Positions 16,107 to 25,058 of a stretch of 64,000 nt of DNA are shown here, piece by piece. The notes beneath the pieces were generated by a model, which was not told the origin of the DNA, made no database searches, and was given only the letters and a program-made list of their open reading frames with translations. Made by a program: the position numbers and the translations under genes. Where the stretch lies: the NCBI RefSeq assembly GCF_013256625.1, contig NZ_CP053908.1, positions 3,162,001-3,226,000 of the forward strand. Direction: 5' to 3'. The stretch's first letter is position 1. Every line of letters starts with the position of its first letter. This DNA is from Hymenobacter sp. BRD128. GTDB taxonomy: Bacteria > Bacteroidota > Bacteroidia > Cytophagales > Hymenobacteraceae.

Positions 16107-16733
16107 ATGCAGCATCCCTACCTCGTTGGTATCACGGGCGGCAGCGCATCGGGCAAAACCACGTTTTTGCGCCGCCTGCTGGCCGCTTTTCCCGAACGCG
16201 ACATCTGTCTGATTTCGCAGGATAATTATTACCACCCCCGCGACCAGCAGCACCGCGATGAGCAGGGCGTCGAAAACTTCGACCTGCCCTCCAGCATCGA
16301 TTCGCTGGCCTACGCCGCCGATGTGCGCCAGCTGCGCGCCGGGCACGAGGTGCGCCGCAAGGAGTACATCTTTAATAACTCCAACGCGGTGCCCGCCGAG
16401 CTGGTATTTCGGCCCGCGCCCATTGTGGTAGTGGAGGGCATTTTCGTGTTCTACTTCGAGGAAATTGCCAGGCTGCTCGACCTCAAAGTGTACATCGATG
16501 CCCAGGAACACGTGAAGCTGCACCGCCGCATAGTGCGCGACCGCGATGAGCGCGGCTACGACGTCCAAGATGTACTATATCGCTACGCCAACCACGTAGC
16601 GCCTACCTACGAGAAGTACATCCAACCCTTTAAAGCTGACGCGGATATTATTATTCCGAACAACCGCCACTTCGAGAATGGGCTAGCCGTGCTGATAGGC
16701 TACCTGCGCGGCAAGGTGGCGGAGGGACTGTAG
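16107..16733 (+). CDS. udk: uridine kinase
   Basis: 208 residues from ATG 16107. An in-frame TTG at 16095 is part of the promoter box, so it was not chosen. Walker A GGSASGKT (11-18), ISQDNYYHP for substrate binding, VVVEGIFVFY and RRIVRDRDERGYD (lid region) are typical of uridine/cytidine kinases, which phosphorylate uridine in pyrimidine salvage. Same strand as rdgB. Confidence 0.92.
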   Translation: MQHPYLVGITGGSASGKTTFLRRLLAAFPERDICLISQDNYYHPRDQQHRDEQGVENFDLPSSIDSLAYAADVRQLRAGHEVRRKEYIFNNSNAVPAELVFRPAPIVVVEGIFVFYFEEIARLLDLKVYIDAQEHVKLHRRIVRDRDERGYDVQDVLYRYANHVAPTYEKYIQPFKADADIIIPNNRHFENGLAVLIGYLRGKVAEGL

Positions 16734-16843
16734 GACGGACGAGGGCTAGCCTCCCGTAGCGGCCTCTGCATCTTGAGCCGTATCTCATTCTGCAACGTAA
16801 TTAATATCGCTACGCCGGGCCTAAAACCCCTTGACTGACAACT

Positions 16844-17311
16844 GTGTATAGCAAAGCTGAAGCTTCCCAGCTGCGCCAGGCGTTCTGGACTGCTTTTGGG
16901 CAGTATATGGCCCCGGTGCTCTCGGCCGAGGGCCTGGCCACCAATTGGATAAACTATAAGACGGGCGTGAAAGGCATCGCCTTCAAGCTGCACGCCGACA
17001 ACCGCCGCGCCCGCATCAGTATCGAGCTCACGCCACCCGATGCGGGCGTGCGCGAGCTGTTCTTCGAGCAGTTTCTAGCCCTCAAAACCCTGCTGCACGA
17101 AACGCTGGGCGAGGAATGGAGCTGGGAAGCCGATGCCGTGAACGAGCACCACCAGCCTTTAAGCCGCATTTATAAGGAGCTAGCCCCCGCCAACCTGTTC
17201 AACCGCGATGACTGGCCGGCGCTGATTTCGTTTTTTAAGCCCCGGCTCATTGCCCTCGATGCGTTTTGGAGCGGCGCGCAGTACGCCTTCGAAGAGCTGC
17301 GCGAGTGGTAG
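16844..17311 (+). CDS. DUF4268 family protein
   Basis: 155 residues from GTG 16844. The sequence (AFWTAFGQYMAPVL, GVKGIAFKLHADNRRARISIEL, HQPLSRIYKEL, FFKPRLIALDAFW) fits the small Bacteroidetes DUF4268 proteins, whose fold relates to nuclease-associated domains but without an obvious catalytic motif here. No signal peptide. Function unknown. Confidence 0.78.
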   Translation: MYSKAEASQLRQAFWTAFGQYMAPVLSAEGLATNWINYKTGVKGIAFKLHADNRRARISIELTPPDAGVRELFFEQFLALKTLLHETLGEEWSWEADAVNEHHQPLSRIYKELAPANLFNRDDWPALISFFKPRLIALDAFWSGAQYAFEELREW

Positions 17312-17325
17312 CGGCTAGCCCGCAC

Positions 17326-17357
17326 TTGGGTCTAACTCGCTATCGGGGTTATATTTG
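17326..17357 (+). promoter_or_regulatory. promoter of the 17374 gene
   Basis: TTG (17326-17328), 21-base spacer, TATATTTG (17350-17357), a good Bacteroidetes promoter. Transcription would begin about 10 bases before the ATG. Confidence 0.7.
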
Positions 17358-17373
17358 TGGCCCTGCCCGAAGT

Positions 17374-17754
17374 ATGCGCTATTCACTTTCCCAATTTAAG
17401 CACCTAGTACGCGTGGCCCTGGTGGCCCTGCCCGTGCTGCTGTTGCTGGGCCTGAACGGGCGGGTAGTGAGCTTGTTGCGCCCGGCTAGCCCGGCTACCA
17501 CGCAGCTGAGCACGGCGCCCCGCGCCACGGTAGTGAAGCATAAAGTGCTGTTGGAAGCAGCTTCGCCGCTGGGTAGCTACGTGGCCCCCGCGTTTGCGCT
17601 GGGCTGGCTGCCGGCTACGCTGCCCGCTGCCTGGCTGCCGCGCCTGGTGCGCCGGGCGGTGGCCCGGGCCCCGGTGGGGGCGCCAGCCGGGTTTGTGGCC
17701 CAAGTGTGCCGCCAGCGGCTGCTAGAAGCGGCTTTGTCGCCGCAGGCGCCTTAA
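17374..17754 (+). CDS. hypothetical membrane-anchored protein
   Basis: 126 residues from ATG 17374; an upstream in-frame ATG at 17266 overlaps the previous gene and the promoter, so it was rejected. One N-terminal membrane segment (VRVALVALPVLLLLGLNG, about 11-28) and a second weaker hydrophobic stretch near 68-90. Rich in Ala, Leu, Pro, Arg. No family recognised. Confidence 0.55.
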   Translation: MRYSLSQFKHLVRVALVALPVLLLLGLNGRVVSLLRPASPATTQLSTAPRATVVKHKVLLEAASPLGSYVAPAFALGWLPATLPAAWLPRLVRRAVARAPVGAPAGFVAQVCRQRLLEAALSPQAP

Positions 17755-17873
17755 TGAGGGTCAGGAGCTAGGAGTCAAAAGCCACGGGTTGCACTTAATG
17801 CCTTCCCACGGCCTGATTCATAGCTCATTCTGACAGCTCATAACTTTAAACTCATAATTTATAACTCAACGCA
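17755..17873. repeat. intergenic repeat ending at the secDF start
   Basis: 119 bases with AT-rich words CATAACTTTAAACTCATAAT and TTATAACTCAAC (17859-17870), the latter only 3 bases before the secDF ATG. TTATAACTCAAC recurs exactly at 60798-60809, 5 bases before the start at 60815, and a related inverted repeat lies at 55012-55104. A MITE-like or REP-like intergenic element is the likely explanation. Confidence 0.5.
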
Positions 17874-20800
17874 ATGCGTTACAAAGGATTAATTATCGCG
17901 CTCACCCTCATTGTGTCGGTGTTGTGCGCGTACTTCTTGTTTTTCACCTACGTCTCGCGTGGGGTGCAGGACAAGGCCGTGGCCTACGCCACGCACAACG
18001 GCCAGCTAAACGAAGCTAAGCGCCAGCACTACCTCGATTCGGTGTGGCGCGCCCCCGTATTCGGCTCCTACACCTACCGCGATGTGAAGCAGAGCGAGCT
18101 CGGCCTGGGCCTCGACCTGAAAGGCGGCATGCACGTGACGCTGGAAGTATCACCGGTGGAAATCGTGCGGGCGATGGCCGGCAACTCGAAAGACCCCGCC
18201 TTTAATAAAGCTATTGAGCTAGCCCAGCAGCGCCAGAAAACCAACTCGGGCACGCCTTTCACCACGCTGTTTTACCAAGCCTACCAGGAAACTGCGCCCG
18301 GCGTGCCGCTGAACCGCATTTTTGCCAACTCGGTCAATAAAGACCGGAAGATTGACCTTACCAGCACCGACAGCCGCGTGCTGGCGGCTATTAACAAGGA
18401 GGAGGAAGACGCCATCGGCCGCTCGTTCGACATTCTGCGCAAGCGCGTGGATAAGTTTGGCGTCAACCAGCCCAACATTCAGCGCGTGAAGGGCACCGGC
18501 CGCATTCAGGTGGAGCTGCCCGGCGTGGATAACCCCGACCGCGTGCGCAAGCTGCTGCAAGGCCAGGCCAAGCTCGAATTTTACGAAGTATGGGCGCAGA
18601 ACGAGGTAGTGCCCTACCTCGGCCAGCTCGACCAGGTACTCACGGCTAAGGAGAAGGCCTCGGCCAGCGCCCCAGCGAAGGAGGCAAACAAGGCCGACTC
18701 GACCAGCGCCGCCGCTGGCGCAAAAACAGCCAGCGCGAAGAAAGACACGACGTCGCTAGCCGCTCAGCTCGCCAAAAAGGCGCCGGCCGCCAAGGCCAAA
18801 ACCGACTCGGCCGCTACCCAAAAGGGTGGCGTGCTGGCCCGCCTGCTCACCATGCCCGGCGCACTGGGCGTGAACCTGCGCGATACCGCCCAGATGAACC
18901 GCGTGCTGCGCTCGGACGAAGCCCGCAGCGTGCTGCCCCCCAACCTGGCACTGCTCTACCTCAACAAGCCGATTGAGGCCAACGGCCAGCAGTTTTTGCG
19001 CCTCGTGGCCGTGAAGAAAGACCGCACCGGTGCCATTGCTGCCCCCATCGGTGGCGAAGTGGTGAGCGATGCCCGCCAGGACTACGACCAGACCGGCCGC
19101 CCCGAGGTGAGCATGAGCATGAACCCGAGTGGGGCCCGCAAGTGGCAGAAAATGACCGGCGCCAATATCGGCAAGCAGGTGGCCGTGGTGCTCGACGACG
19201 TGGTGTATTCGGACCCCGTAGTGCAGAGCGAAATCTCGGGTGGCAACACCAGCATCTCGGGCAACTTCACCATCGACGAAGCCCAGGACCTGGCGCAGGT
19301 GCTGAAGGCCGGTAAGCTGCCCGCCCCTACCCGCATTGTCGAAGAAGCCGTAGTGGGCCCCTCGCTGGGCAAGGAAGCCATCAATCAGGGCTTGTACTCA
19401 TCGCTGGCGGGCCTGCTGATTATCATGGCCTTCATGGCGGTGTACTACGGCCGCGCCGGCCTCGTGGCCGACGCCGCCCTCCTTTTCAATATGTTCCTGA
19501 TTCTGGGCGTACTAGCCCAGTTTGGCACGGCCCTCACCCTGCCCGGCATCGCGGGCCTGATTCTGGTAATCGCTTCTTCGGTTGATGCCAACGTCTTGAT
19601 TTTCGAGCGTATCCGCGAAGAGCTCGACCACGGGCTAGCCCTGCACGACGCCGTGAACAAGGGCTACTCGCGCGCCTTCTCGGCCATCTTCGACTCGAAC
19701 GTGACGACCATGCTCATCGCCATTATCCTGGGCTTCTTCGGCACGGGCCCGGTGCAGAGCTTCGCCGTGACGCTCGGCATTGGGGTACTTACCTCGTTCC
19801 TGTCGGCGGTGTACGTGTCGCGCCTCATCATCGAGTGGCTGATTAAGGGCAAAGACACGAGCAGCATCACGTTCTCGACCTTTCTCTCGCGCAACCTGTT
19901 CAAGAACGTAAACTTCGACATCGTGGGCAAGCGCAAAATTGCCTACGCGTTCTCGACTATCATCATCGTCACGGGCTTCGTGCTGATGTACCTGCAGAGC
20001 GGCCCCAACCTGGGTGTCGATTTTGAAGGTGGCCGCGCCTACGTAGTCGATTTCAATAAAGCCATGGTGGCGAGCGACGTGCGCACTGCTCTCGAGCCGG
20101 CCTTCCACAATACCGGCCTCGAAGTGAAGCAGTTTGGCAACCCCAACCGCCTGCGCATCACCACCGGCTACCTGGCCCAGGACGAAAGCGAAACTGCCGA
20201 CAAACAAGTGCAAACCGCCCTCAACCAGGGCCTGACCAAGTACGCGGCCGACGCGCCGATGATTAAATCGACCTCGAAAGTGGGCGCCACCATTGCCGAC
20301 GACATCAAGCGCACCTCGTTCCTGTCGCTAGCCCTCACGCTGCTCGGCATCTTCGTCTACGTGCTTTTCCGCTTCGAAAAGTGGCAGTACTCGCTGGCCG
20401 CCGTTATCGCGCTCTTCCACGATGCGCTGCTGGTAATTGCCTCCTACCCCATTGCCCGCGCCTTCGGGGCCAACTACGAGATGGACCAGATTTTCGTGGC
20501 GGCCGTGCTTTCCATCATCGGCTTCTCCATGAATGACACGGTGGTAATTTTTGACCGCATCCGCGAGTACCTGCGCGAAAACCCCAAGCTGACCTTCGCT
20601 CAGGTAGTGAACCCGGCGCTGAACTCGACGTTCTCGCGCACTATGATTACCTTCACCACGGTATTCATGGTAGTGCTCGTGCTCTATATTTTTGGCGGCG
20701 AAACGCTCCGCTCGTTCTCGTTTGCCATGATTATCGGCATCATCTTCGGCACTTACTCGTCGCTGTTCATCGCCACGCCCATTATCCTCGACACCTACGG

Positions 20801-20891
20801 GAAGAAGGAAGAGCGCGAGCGCAAAGCTGCCGGCGAAGACGTAACCGGCTTGCCCGGCGATGCGCCCAAGCTGAGCACCGCCTCGGTATAG
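17874..20891 (+). CDS. secDF: protein translocase SecD-SecF fusion
   Basis: 1005 residues. The SecD half (about 1-645) has its first membrane helix at 5-25, a large periplasmic domain with LGLGLDLKGGMHVTLEV and a Lys/Ala-rich insert (about 255-315) common in Bacteroidetes SecDF, then six-helix block with IASSVDANVLIFERIREE. The SecF half (about 665-1005) has GPNLGVDFEGGRAY and NDTVVIFDRIRE. Uses the proton gradient to complete Sec export. Fusion is normal for this phylum. A terminator follows closely. Confidence 0.96.
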   Translation: MRYKGLIIALTLIVSVLCAYFLFFTYVSRGVQDKAVAYATHNGQLNEAKRQHYLDSVWRAPVFGSYTYRDVKQSELGLGLDLKGGMHVTLEVSPVEIVRAMAGNSKDPAFNKAIELAQQRQKTNSGTPFTTLFYQAYQETAPGVPLNRIFANSVNKDRKIDLTSTDSRVLAAINKEEEDAIGRSFDILRKRVDKFGVNQPNIQRVKGTGRIQVELPGVDNPDRVRKLLQGQAKLEFYEVWAQNEVVPYLGQLDQVLTAKEKASASAPAKEANKADSTSAAAGAKTASAKKDTTSLAAQLAKKAPAAKAKTDSAATQKGGVLARLLTMPGALGVNLRDTAQMNRVLRSDEARSVLPPNLALLYLNKPIEANGQQFLRLVAVKKDRTGAIAAPIGGEVVSDARQDYDQTGRPEVSMSMNPSGARKWQKMTGANIGKQVAVVLDDVVYSDPVVQSEISGGNTSISGNFTIDEAQDLAQVLKAGKLPAPTRIVEEAVVGPSLGKEAINQGLYSSLAGLLIIMAFMAVYYGRAGLVADAALLFNMFLILGVLAQFGTALTLPGIAGLILVIASSVDANVLIFERIREELDHGLALHDAVNKGYSRAFSAIFDSNVTTMLIAIILGFFGTGPVQSFAVTLGIGVLTSFLSAVYVSRLIIEWLIKGKDTSSITFSTFLSRNLFKNVNFDIVGKRKIAYAFSTIIIVTGFVLMYLQSGPNLGVDFEGGRAYVVDFNKAMVASDVRTALEPAFHNTGLEVKQFGNPNRLRITTGYLAQDESETADKQVQTALNQGLTKYAADAPMIKSTSKVGATIADDIKRTSFLSLALTLLGIFVYVLFRFEKWQYSLAAVIALFHDALLVIASYPIARAFGANYEMDQIFVAAVLSIIGFSMNDTVVIFDRIREYLRENPKLTFAQVVNPALNSTFSRTMITFTTVFMVVLVLYIFGGETLRSFSFAMIIGIIFGTYSSLFIATPIILDTYGKKEERERKAAGEDVTGLPGDAPKLSTASV

Positions 20892-20913
20892 CAGCGCCTC
20901 ACCTGCTGATTTC

Positions 20914-20949
20914 ATAAAAAAGCCCGGCCTGGCGGCCGAGCTTTTTTAT
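20914..20949 (+). terminator. terminator of secDF
   Basis: Stem ATAAAAAAGCCCGGCC against GGCCGAGCTTTTTTAT with one mismatch, loop TGGC, T6 run; 23 bases past the secDF stop. Confidence 0.88.
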
Positions 20950-21290
20950 TGCTCGCTGCTGAAGGGCAGCTTGGCTGCTCAATGGCCAGCCCGTATAGGT
21001 TAGCGGCTCATTCGGATGGAGAAAAGCGGCAATCAACGAAAATCACTAATTTTTTGGTCAGCTCAATCCTAGTTTTGACCGTGAACGTAGGTTGGGCCTG
21101 CACCGAAAAAGGCTGACTGCCTTCTAGCTAAGCCTTTCCCCGTAAACTACTAAACTACAACTGCCGCTTAGCCGGGTTAAACATCGCTGCTAACTCAGCT
21201 GTTATGGGCAACCAGCTACTTAATTAGCTGAATTCGGTTACTTTATACGCTCTAAAAACGCTTCTGTTTGCTACTAATTTTTTACATTCT
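20950..21290. other. intergenic region before the haem lipoprotein gene
   Basis: 341 bases without a convincing gene. A lone TAGTTTTG (21070-21077) resembles a -7 box but is 214 bases before the next start. AGCTACTTAATTAGCT near 21216 is a near-palindrome. AT content rises toward the GTG at 21291. Confidence 0.5.
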
Positions 21291-21719
21291 GTGAAAGTAT
21301 CTACGCTACTACCAAGCCGTTGGGGGCTAGGGGTTATGTTGTCTGGTTTCGTGCTGCTAGGCGCCTGCTCTTACACCCACGAAGGCATCCCGGCACCGGC
21401 ATGCCCCTCGCTACCAGCCGCGATTTCGTACAAAACGAATGTGCTGCCTATTCTGCAAGATGAATGCTATCGCTGCCACGATACGCAGCACTACCAGACG
21501 CTAGCCCTGGGCACGTTCAACATGGAAAACTTCAACGAGGTGAAGTATTGGTCTACACCGGCCAACGGCCACAACGGCCAGAGCTGGATGATAGGTAATA
21601 TGCTGGGGGACACCAACAACGGCTTTAAGCCCATGCCCTACGACGGGGTGCATGGCCCCGACGCCTGCCAAATCGCCCTTATCAAAGCCTGGGTTGATGC
21701 GGGCGCGCCCAACAACTAA
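21291..21719 (+). CDS. c-type cytochrome-like lipoprotein
   Basis: 142 residues from GTG 21291. Lipobox LLGAC with Cys26, then a single haem-binding CYRCH (Cys59, Cys62, His63) within VLPILQDECYRCHDT, the pattern of planctomycete/Bacteroidetes cytochrome-C-like domains. PMPYDG may supply the distal ligand region. Short linker, so probably a small periplasm-facing electron carrier. It is directly followed by YceI and DUF5777 genes, a grouping likely co-transcribed. Confidence 0.78.
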   Translation: MKVSTLLPSRWGLGVMLSGFVLLGACSYTHEGIPAPACPSLPAAISYKTNVLPILQDECYRCHDTQHYQTLALGTFNMENFNEVKYWSTPANGHNGQSWMIGNMLGDTNNGFKPMPYDGVHGPDACQIALIKAWVDAGAPNN

Positions 21720-21769
21720 TGCGGGCGCACCCGTGCGGCATTTCCACTTCTCCCCTGCCGGTTTGGCCT

Positions 21770-22375
21770 ATGCATAAATTACTACTACGAGCAGGACGGG
21801 TGAGTGCGCTGCTAGCCTTCTTGCTGGGGCTGGCCGCCCCCGGCCGGTCCTGGGCGCAGGGCAAGTACATGACCCGGGGTGGGCATATCTCGTTTTTCTC
21901 GGCCTCCATCATGGAGGATATTGAGGCCCGCAACGATAAGGTGGCGGCCGTGTTTGATATGGCTACGGGCCAGATTGCCTTTTCGGTGCCCATCCACGAG
22001 TTTCAGTTCAAGCGCACCCTCATGCAGGAGCACTTCAACGAGAACTATATGGAGTCGGATAAATTTCCGAAGGCCACCTTCACGGGGCAGCTCCTCAACG
22101 CGGCCCAGGTGCTCAAGCAGTTGCCCACTGCCACCCAAACCGTAGAGGCCGAAGGCAACCTCACCATCCATGGCGTTACGCATAAAGCCCTCGTGACGGG
22201 CACCCTGCAGCTGCGCGATGGCCAGCTGGTGGTATTCGCCTACTTCAACATTGCGCCGGCCGACTTTTCCATCGACATCCCGCTGCTCGTGCGCGAGCAC
22301 ATTGCCAAGTCGGTGAGCGTGCGCATCAACCTCACCTGCGATGCCGTATCGCCGGCCCTCGTTTCTCAGCCTTAA
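21770..22375 (+). CDS. YceI-family periplasmic lipid-binding protein
   Basis: 201 residues from ATG 21770, which gives a clean signal peptide ending WAQ; an earlier in-frame ATG at 21719 only adds a polar stretch. The core has ISFFSASIMEDIEARN, FKRTLMQEHFNENYMESDKFPKATFTG and LTIHGVTHKALVTG, matching YceI lipocalin-like proteins that bind polyisoprenoids or related amphiphiles. It lies 51 bases after the haem lipoprotein and 22 before the DUF5777 gene. Confidence 0.85.
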   Translation: MHKLLLRAGRVSALLAFLLGLAAPGRSWAQGKYMTRGGHISFFSASIMEDIEARNDKVAAVFDMATGQIAFSVPIHEFQFKRTLMQEHFNENYMESDKFPKATFTGQLLNAAQVLKQLPTATQTVEAEGNLTIHGVTHKALVTGTLQLRDGQLVVFAYFNIAPADFSIDIPLLVREHIAKSVSVRINLTCDAVSPALVSQP

Positions 22376-22396
22376 CAATTTGTCGCTAACTAATTT

Positions 22397-23317
22397 ATGA
22401 AAAAACTTCTTACCCTTTTCTGTCGCACGGCGCTGCTCGCCTTGCTAGTGGCCGCCTGGGCGGCGCCGGCCGCCCACGCCCAGGGCGACCTGCTGGGCCA
22501 GCTGGAGCAGGAAACCAAAAAGGATGCCCCTACCCAAATAGTAGATGCGACCTTTAAGGCAACCCGCCTCATCAATGGCCACACCGTGCAAACGCCGGGC
22601 GAAGGCACCATGGTATTTTTGATTTCGCACCGCTTCGGGGCGCTCAACAGCGGTGCTTACAACTTTTTTGGCCTCGACGCCGCCACGCTACGGCTAGGCT
22701 TTGAGTATGCCCTCACCGACCGCTTTGAGGCTGGCGTGGGCCGTTCGTCGCTGGGCAAAACGTTTGATGGCTTTCTGAAATACAAAGCCATTCAGCAAAC
22801 CACCGGCGCGCACGCCATCCCGCTGTCGGTCACGCTGTTTTCGTCGGCGGCCATCATGACCGAGCGCATGAACAACGGCATCGACTATACGCTGGGCAAG
22901 CGCACGGCTTATACGTATCAGGCCCTGATTGCCCGTAAGTTCAGCACCGACCTCTCGCTCCAGCTCATGCCCACGCTCATTCACCGCAATCTGGTGATAA
23001 ATGAGGGCGAGAAAAACGACGTGTACGCCATCGGGGCCGGTGGGCGCTACAAGCTCACCAAGCGCTTCTCGCTCAATGCCGAATACTACTACCTGCTGCC
23101 CTCCTACACCGCCGACCACTACCGCAACTCGGTGGCGCTCGGGGTCGACATCGAAACCGGCGGCCACATTTTCCAGTTGCACGTTACCAATTCGACGGGT
23201 ATGATTGAGCAGCAGTTCATCACCCAAACCACCGGCAATTTCTTCGACGGCTACCTCTGCTTCGGCTTCAACGTGAGCCGCAACTTTACGGTGAAGCAGC
23301 GCGCCCGCAAAATCTAG
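22397..23317 (+). CDS. DUF5777 family beta-barrel-like protein
   Basis: 306 residues with signal peptide ending AHAQ. Rich in alternating polar/hydrophobic strands and ending in FNVSRNFTVKQRARKI. Segments TFKATRLINGHTVQT and MVFLISHRFGALNSGAYNFFGLD match the Bacteroidetes DUF5777 family, predicted to lie in the outer membrane. These often accompany cytochrome-like and YceI proteins; the shared job is unknown. Ends just before a 33-bp inverted repeat. Confidence 0.75.
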   Translation: MKKLLTLFCRTALLALLVAAWAAPAAHAQGDLLGQLEQETKKDAPTQIVDATFKATRLINGHTVQTPGEGTMVFLISHRFGALNSGAYNFFGLDAATLRLGFEYALTDRFEAGVGRSSLGKTFDGFLKYKAIQQTTGAHAIPLSVTLFSSAAIMTERMNNGIDYTLGKRTAYTYQALIARKFSTDLSLQLMPTLIHRNLVINEGEKNDVYAIGAGGRYKLTKRFSLNAEYYYLLPSYTADHYRNSVALGVDIETGGHIFQLHVTNSTGMIEQQFITQTTGNFFDGYLCFGFNVSRNFTVKQRARKI

Positions 23318-23319
23318 CG

Positions 23320-23398
23320 GCTAGCCTGGCCAAACACTAAAGCGGCCGGCTATCCCTAGGGAGGGTAGCCGGCCGCTTTAGTGTTTGGCCAGGCTAGC
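23320..23398. terminator. 33-bp perfect inverted repeat between convergent genes
   Basis: Arms 23320-23352 and 23366-23398 are exact reverse complements, loop of 13 bases around CCTAGGG. It lies between the stops of DUF5777 (+) and the CPBP protease (-), 2 and 5 bases away. It should block transcription in both directions although long T-runs are absent. Each arm begins or ends with GCTAGC. Confidence 0.75.
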
Positions 23399-23403
23399 TT
23401 TAT

Positions 23404-24252
23404 TCAGCCAGCCAATTCGGCGGGCGCGGGTGAGGTAATGCGATTTATCCACCAAAGCAGGCCGCCCATCAGCAGCCCAGCCACCAAAAGCGTGAGCAGG
23501 AAGCTGTTGCTGCTTAAAATGCGATGCTGGGCTGCTTCATTTAGGGCAGTACCATTGTACATCATGCTGGAGAATGACAGCAGGTTGTTGAGCGCGTGCA
23601 GCGCGATGCACAGCGCCAGCGACTGCGTACGGTAATAAAGCCAGCCCAGCATCAGTCCCATTAGAAGCGCAAACAAGCTCTGGGCCGGGTTGAGGTGAAA
23701 GACGCCGAATAGCAAAGCCGACTGCCCGATGGCTACAACTGGCGAGTAATTGCGCAGCAGCCCCCGCAGCAAGAGGCCCCGAAAAAGAATTTCCTCCAGC
23801 ACCGGCGCGAGCAAGCAGCCAAAAAACAGGCTCAGCACCGGATAGTGGGCCATATCCTGAAAAGTTTTGGCAGTCCAGTTGGGTAGGGGCAGCCAGTGCA
23901 GGGCCGATAGCAAGACTGCCTGGCTAGGCACCAGCACTACCAGCAGCGCGTATAGCTGCCAGCTAGCCCCCCGCCTGTTCCAGCGCAGACCGGGCCAGCG
24001 CGCCGGACTCACCCGCCACCGCAGCCACCCGAGCAGCGCTAGCTGCACCGCCACGCTCAGCGCCGCCCCGGTGCCGAGTTTATACACTGGCACCCGCAAC
24101 GGCAATAGCCAGTGCGCGAGCCCATACAACGGCACGCCTATTACCAGAGAAATAAGCAGAAACCACCCAAGTACGCCCCAGCTTTCGCCCAGCGTGGGGT
24201 AGGCAGGCGGCAGAACTTCAATAGCATCAGGTAGTAATAGTTCAGGCTCCAT
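23404..24252 (-). CDS. CPBP-family intramembrane metalloprotease
   Basis: 282 residues with about seven to eight hydrophobic helices. The Abi/CPBP motifs are present: EEILFR with Glu153, Glu154 and Arg158, then FHLNP with His186. Such proteases relate to the CAAX prenyl protease Rce1 and may process or bind membrane proteins or peptides. ATG at 24252 with a -7 box 17 bases upstream. No bacteriocin or peptide gene is adjacent. Confidence 0.88.
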   Translation of the reverse strand: MEPELLLPDAIEVLPPAYPTLGESWGVLGWFLLISLVIGVPLYGLAHWLLPLRVPVYKLGTGAALSVAVQLALLGWLRWRVSPARWPGLRWNRRGASWQLYALLVVLVPSQAVLLSALHWLPLPNWTAKTFQDMAHYPVLSLFFGCLLAPVLEEILFRGLLLRGLLRNYSPVVAIGQSALLFGVFHLNPAQSLFALLMGLMLGWLYYRTQSLALCIALHALNNLLSFSSMMYNGTALNEAAQHRILSSNSFLLTLLVAGLLMGGLLWWINRITSPAPAELAG

Positions 24253-24268
24253 ATACAGTCGGAAACCA

Positions 24269-24276
24269 CAAACATA
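24269..24276 (-). promoter_or_regulatory. -7 promoter box of the CPBP gene
   Basis: TATGTTTG on the minus strand ends 17 bases before the ATG at 24252. It directly follows the upstream gene's terminator. No -33 TTG seen. Confidence 0.45.
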
Positions 24277-24278
24277 AA

Positions 24279-24330
24279 GGGAGCGTCCCGAAAAGCTAGC
24301 CCAGACGGGCGGGCTTTTCAGGACGCTCCC
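24279..24330 (-). terminator. terminator of the Nfu gene
   Basis: Arms 24279-24296 and 24313-24330, 18 bp with one mismatch (GGGAGCGTCC...). It begins 18 bases after the Nfu stop on the minus strand. Confidence 0.75.
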
Positions 24331-24348
24331 AAACGAGCTGACGAGTGA

Positions 24349-24951
24349 TTATACCGTTACGCCTTCGGCCACTACCTCTTTCACCTCGGGAACCATGCGC
24401 TTAAGCAGGTTTTCGATGCCCGACTTGAGCGTGACGGTGGCCGATGGGCAGCCCGAGCACGAGCCTTGCAGGTTCACGGTCACGATGCCGTCGTGATAGC
24501 TCTTGAAAGTGATGTTGCCACCATCCTGCTCCACGGCGGGGCGCACGTAGTTATCGAGCAGGTCGATGATTTTCTGGCTCGTGAAGCCATCTTGCTGGGT
24601 CGGGTCGCCGGCGCTGGCGGCCTGGGCAGCTTTCTGCTCGGCGGCGGGGTCCACGGTAAAGAGTGTGCCGCCGGCCTCGACGTAGCTCTTAATGAACTGG
24701 CGCAGCTCGGGGATGAGGCTGGTCCAGCCCAGCTCGGGCTGGGTTTTGGTGATGGTCACGAAGTTTTGGGCGATGAACACGCGGCCCACGTAGTCGAAGC
24801 CAAACAGTTCCTGCGCGATGGGCGAGTTCACGGCCGCCTCCACGTTCGGGTAATCCACGCTCACGCCATCGGGCAGCAAGGTAGAGTTGAGCACAAATTT
24901 CATGCTCTCAGGATTGGGTGACGCCTCGGCGTAAATGGAAACGGCAGACAT
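24349..24951 (-). CDS. Nfu-type iron-sulfur scaffold protein
   Basis: 200 residues. The N-terminal Nfu_N domain (IYAEASPNPESMKFVLN, 6-22) is joined by an Ala/Gln-rich linker (about 101-122) to a NifU C-terminal domain with the cluster ligands Cys165 and Cys168 in GSCSGCPS. It receives or carries 4Fe-4S clusters to target enzymes. Single gene with its own terminator. Confidence 0.92.
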   Translation of the reverse strand: MSAVSIYAEASPNPESMKFVLNSTLLPDGVSVDYPNVEAAVNSPIAQELFGFDYVGRVFIAQNFVTITKTQPELGWTSLIPELRQFIKSYVEAGGTLFTVDPAAEQKAAQAASAGDPTQQDGFTSQKIIDLLDNYVRPAVEQDGGNITFKSYHDGIVTVNLQGSCSGCPSATVTLKSGIENLLKRMVPEVKEVVAEGVTV

Positions 24952-25058
24952 ATCGTTGATTTTTAAAATTTTCTAGCTAGTCCTCTTGAGAAAGGCAAAT
25001 CCCATTTTCTGGATTCATTCTAAACTAGAACCCATAACAAGAAAATCGGCGCAAGGTT

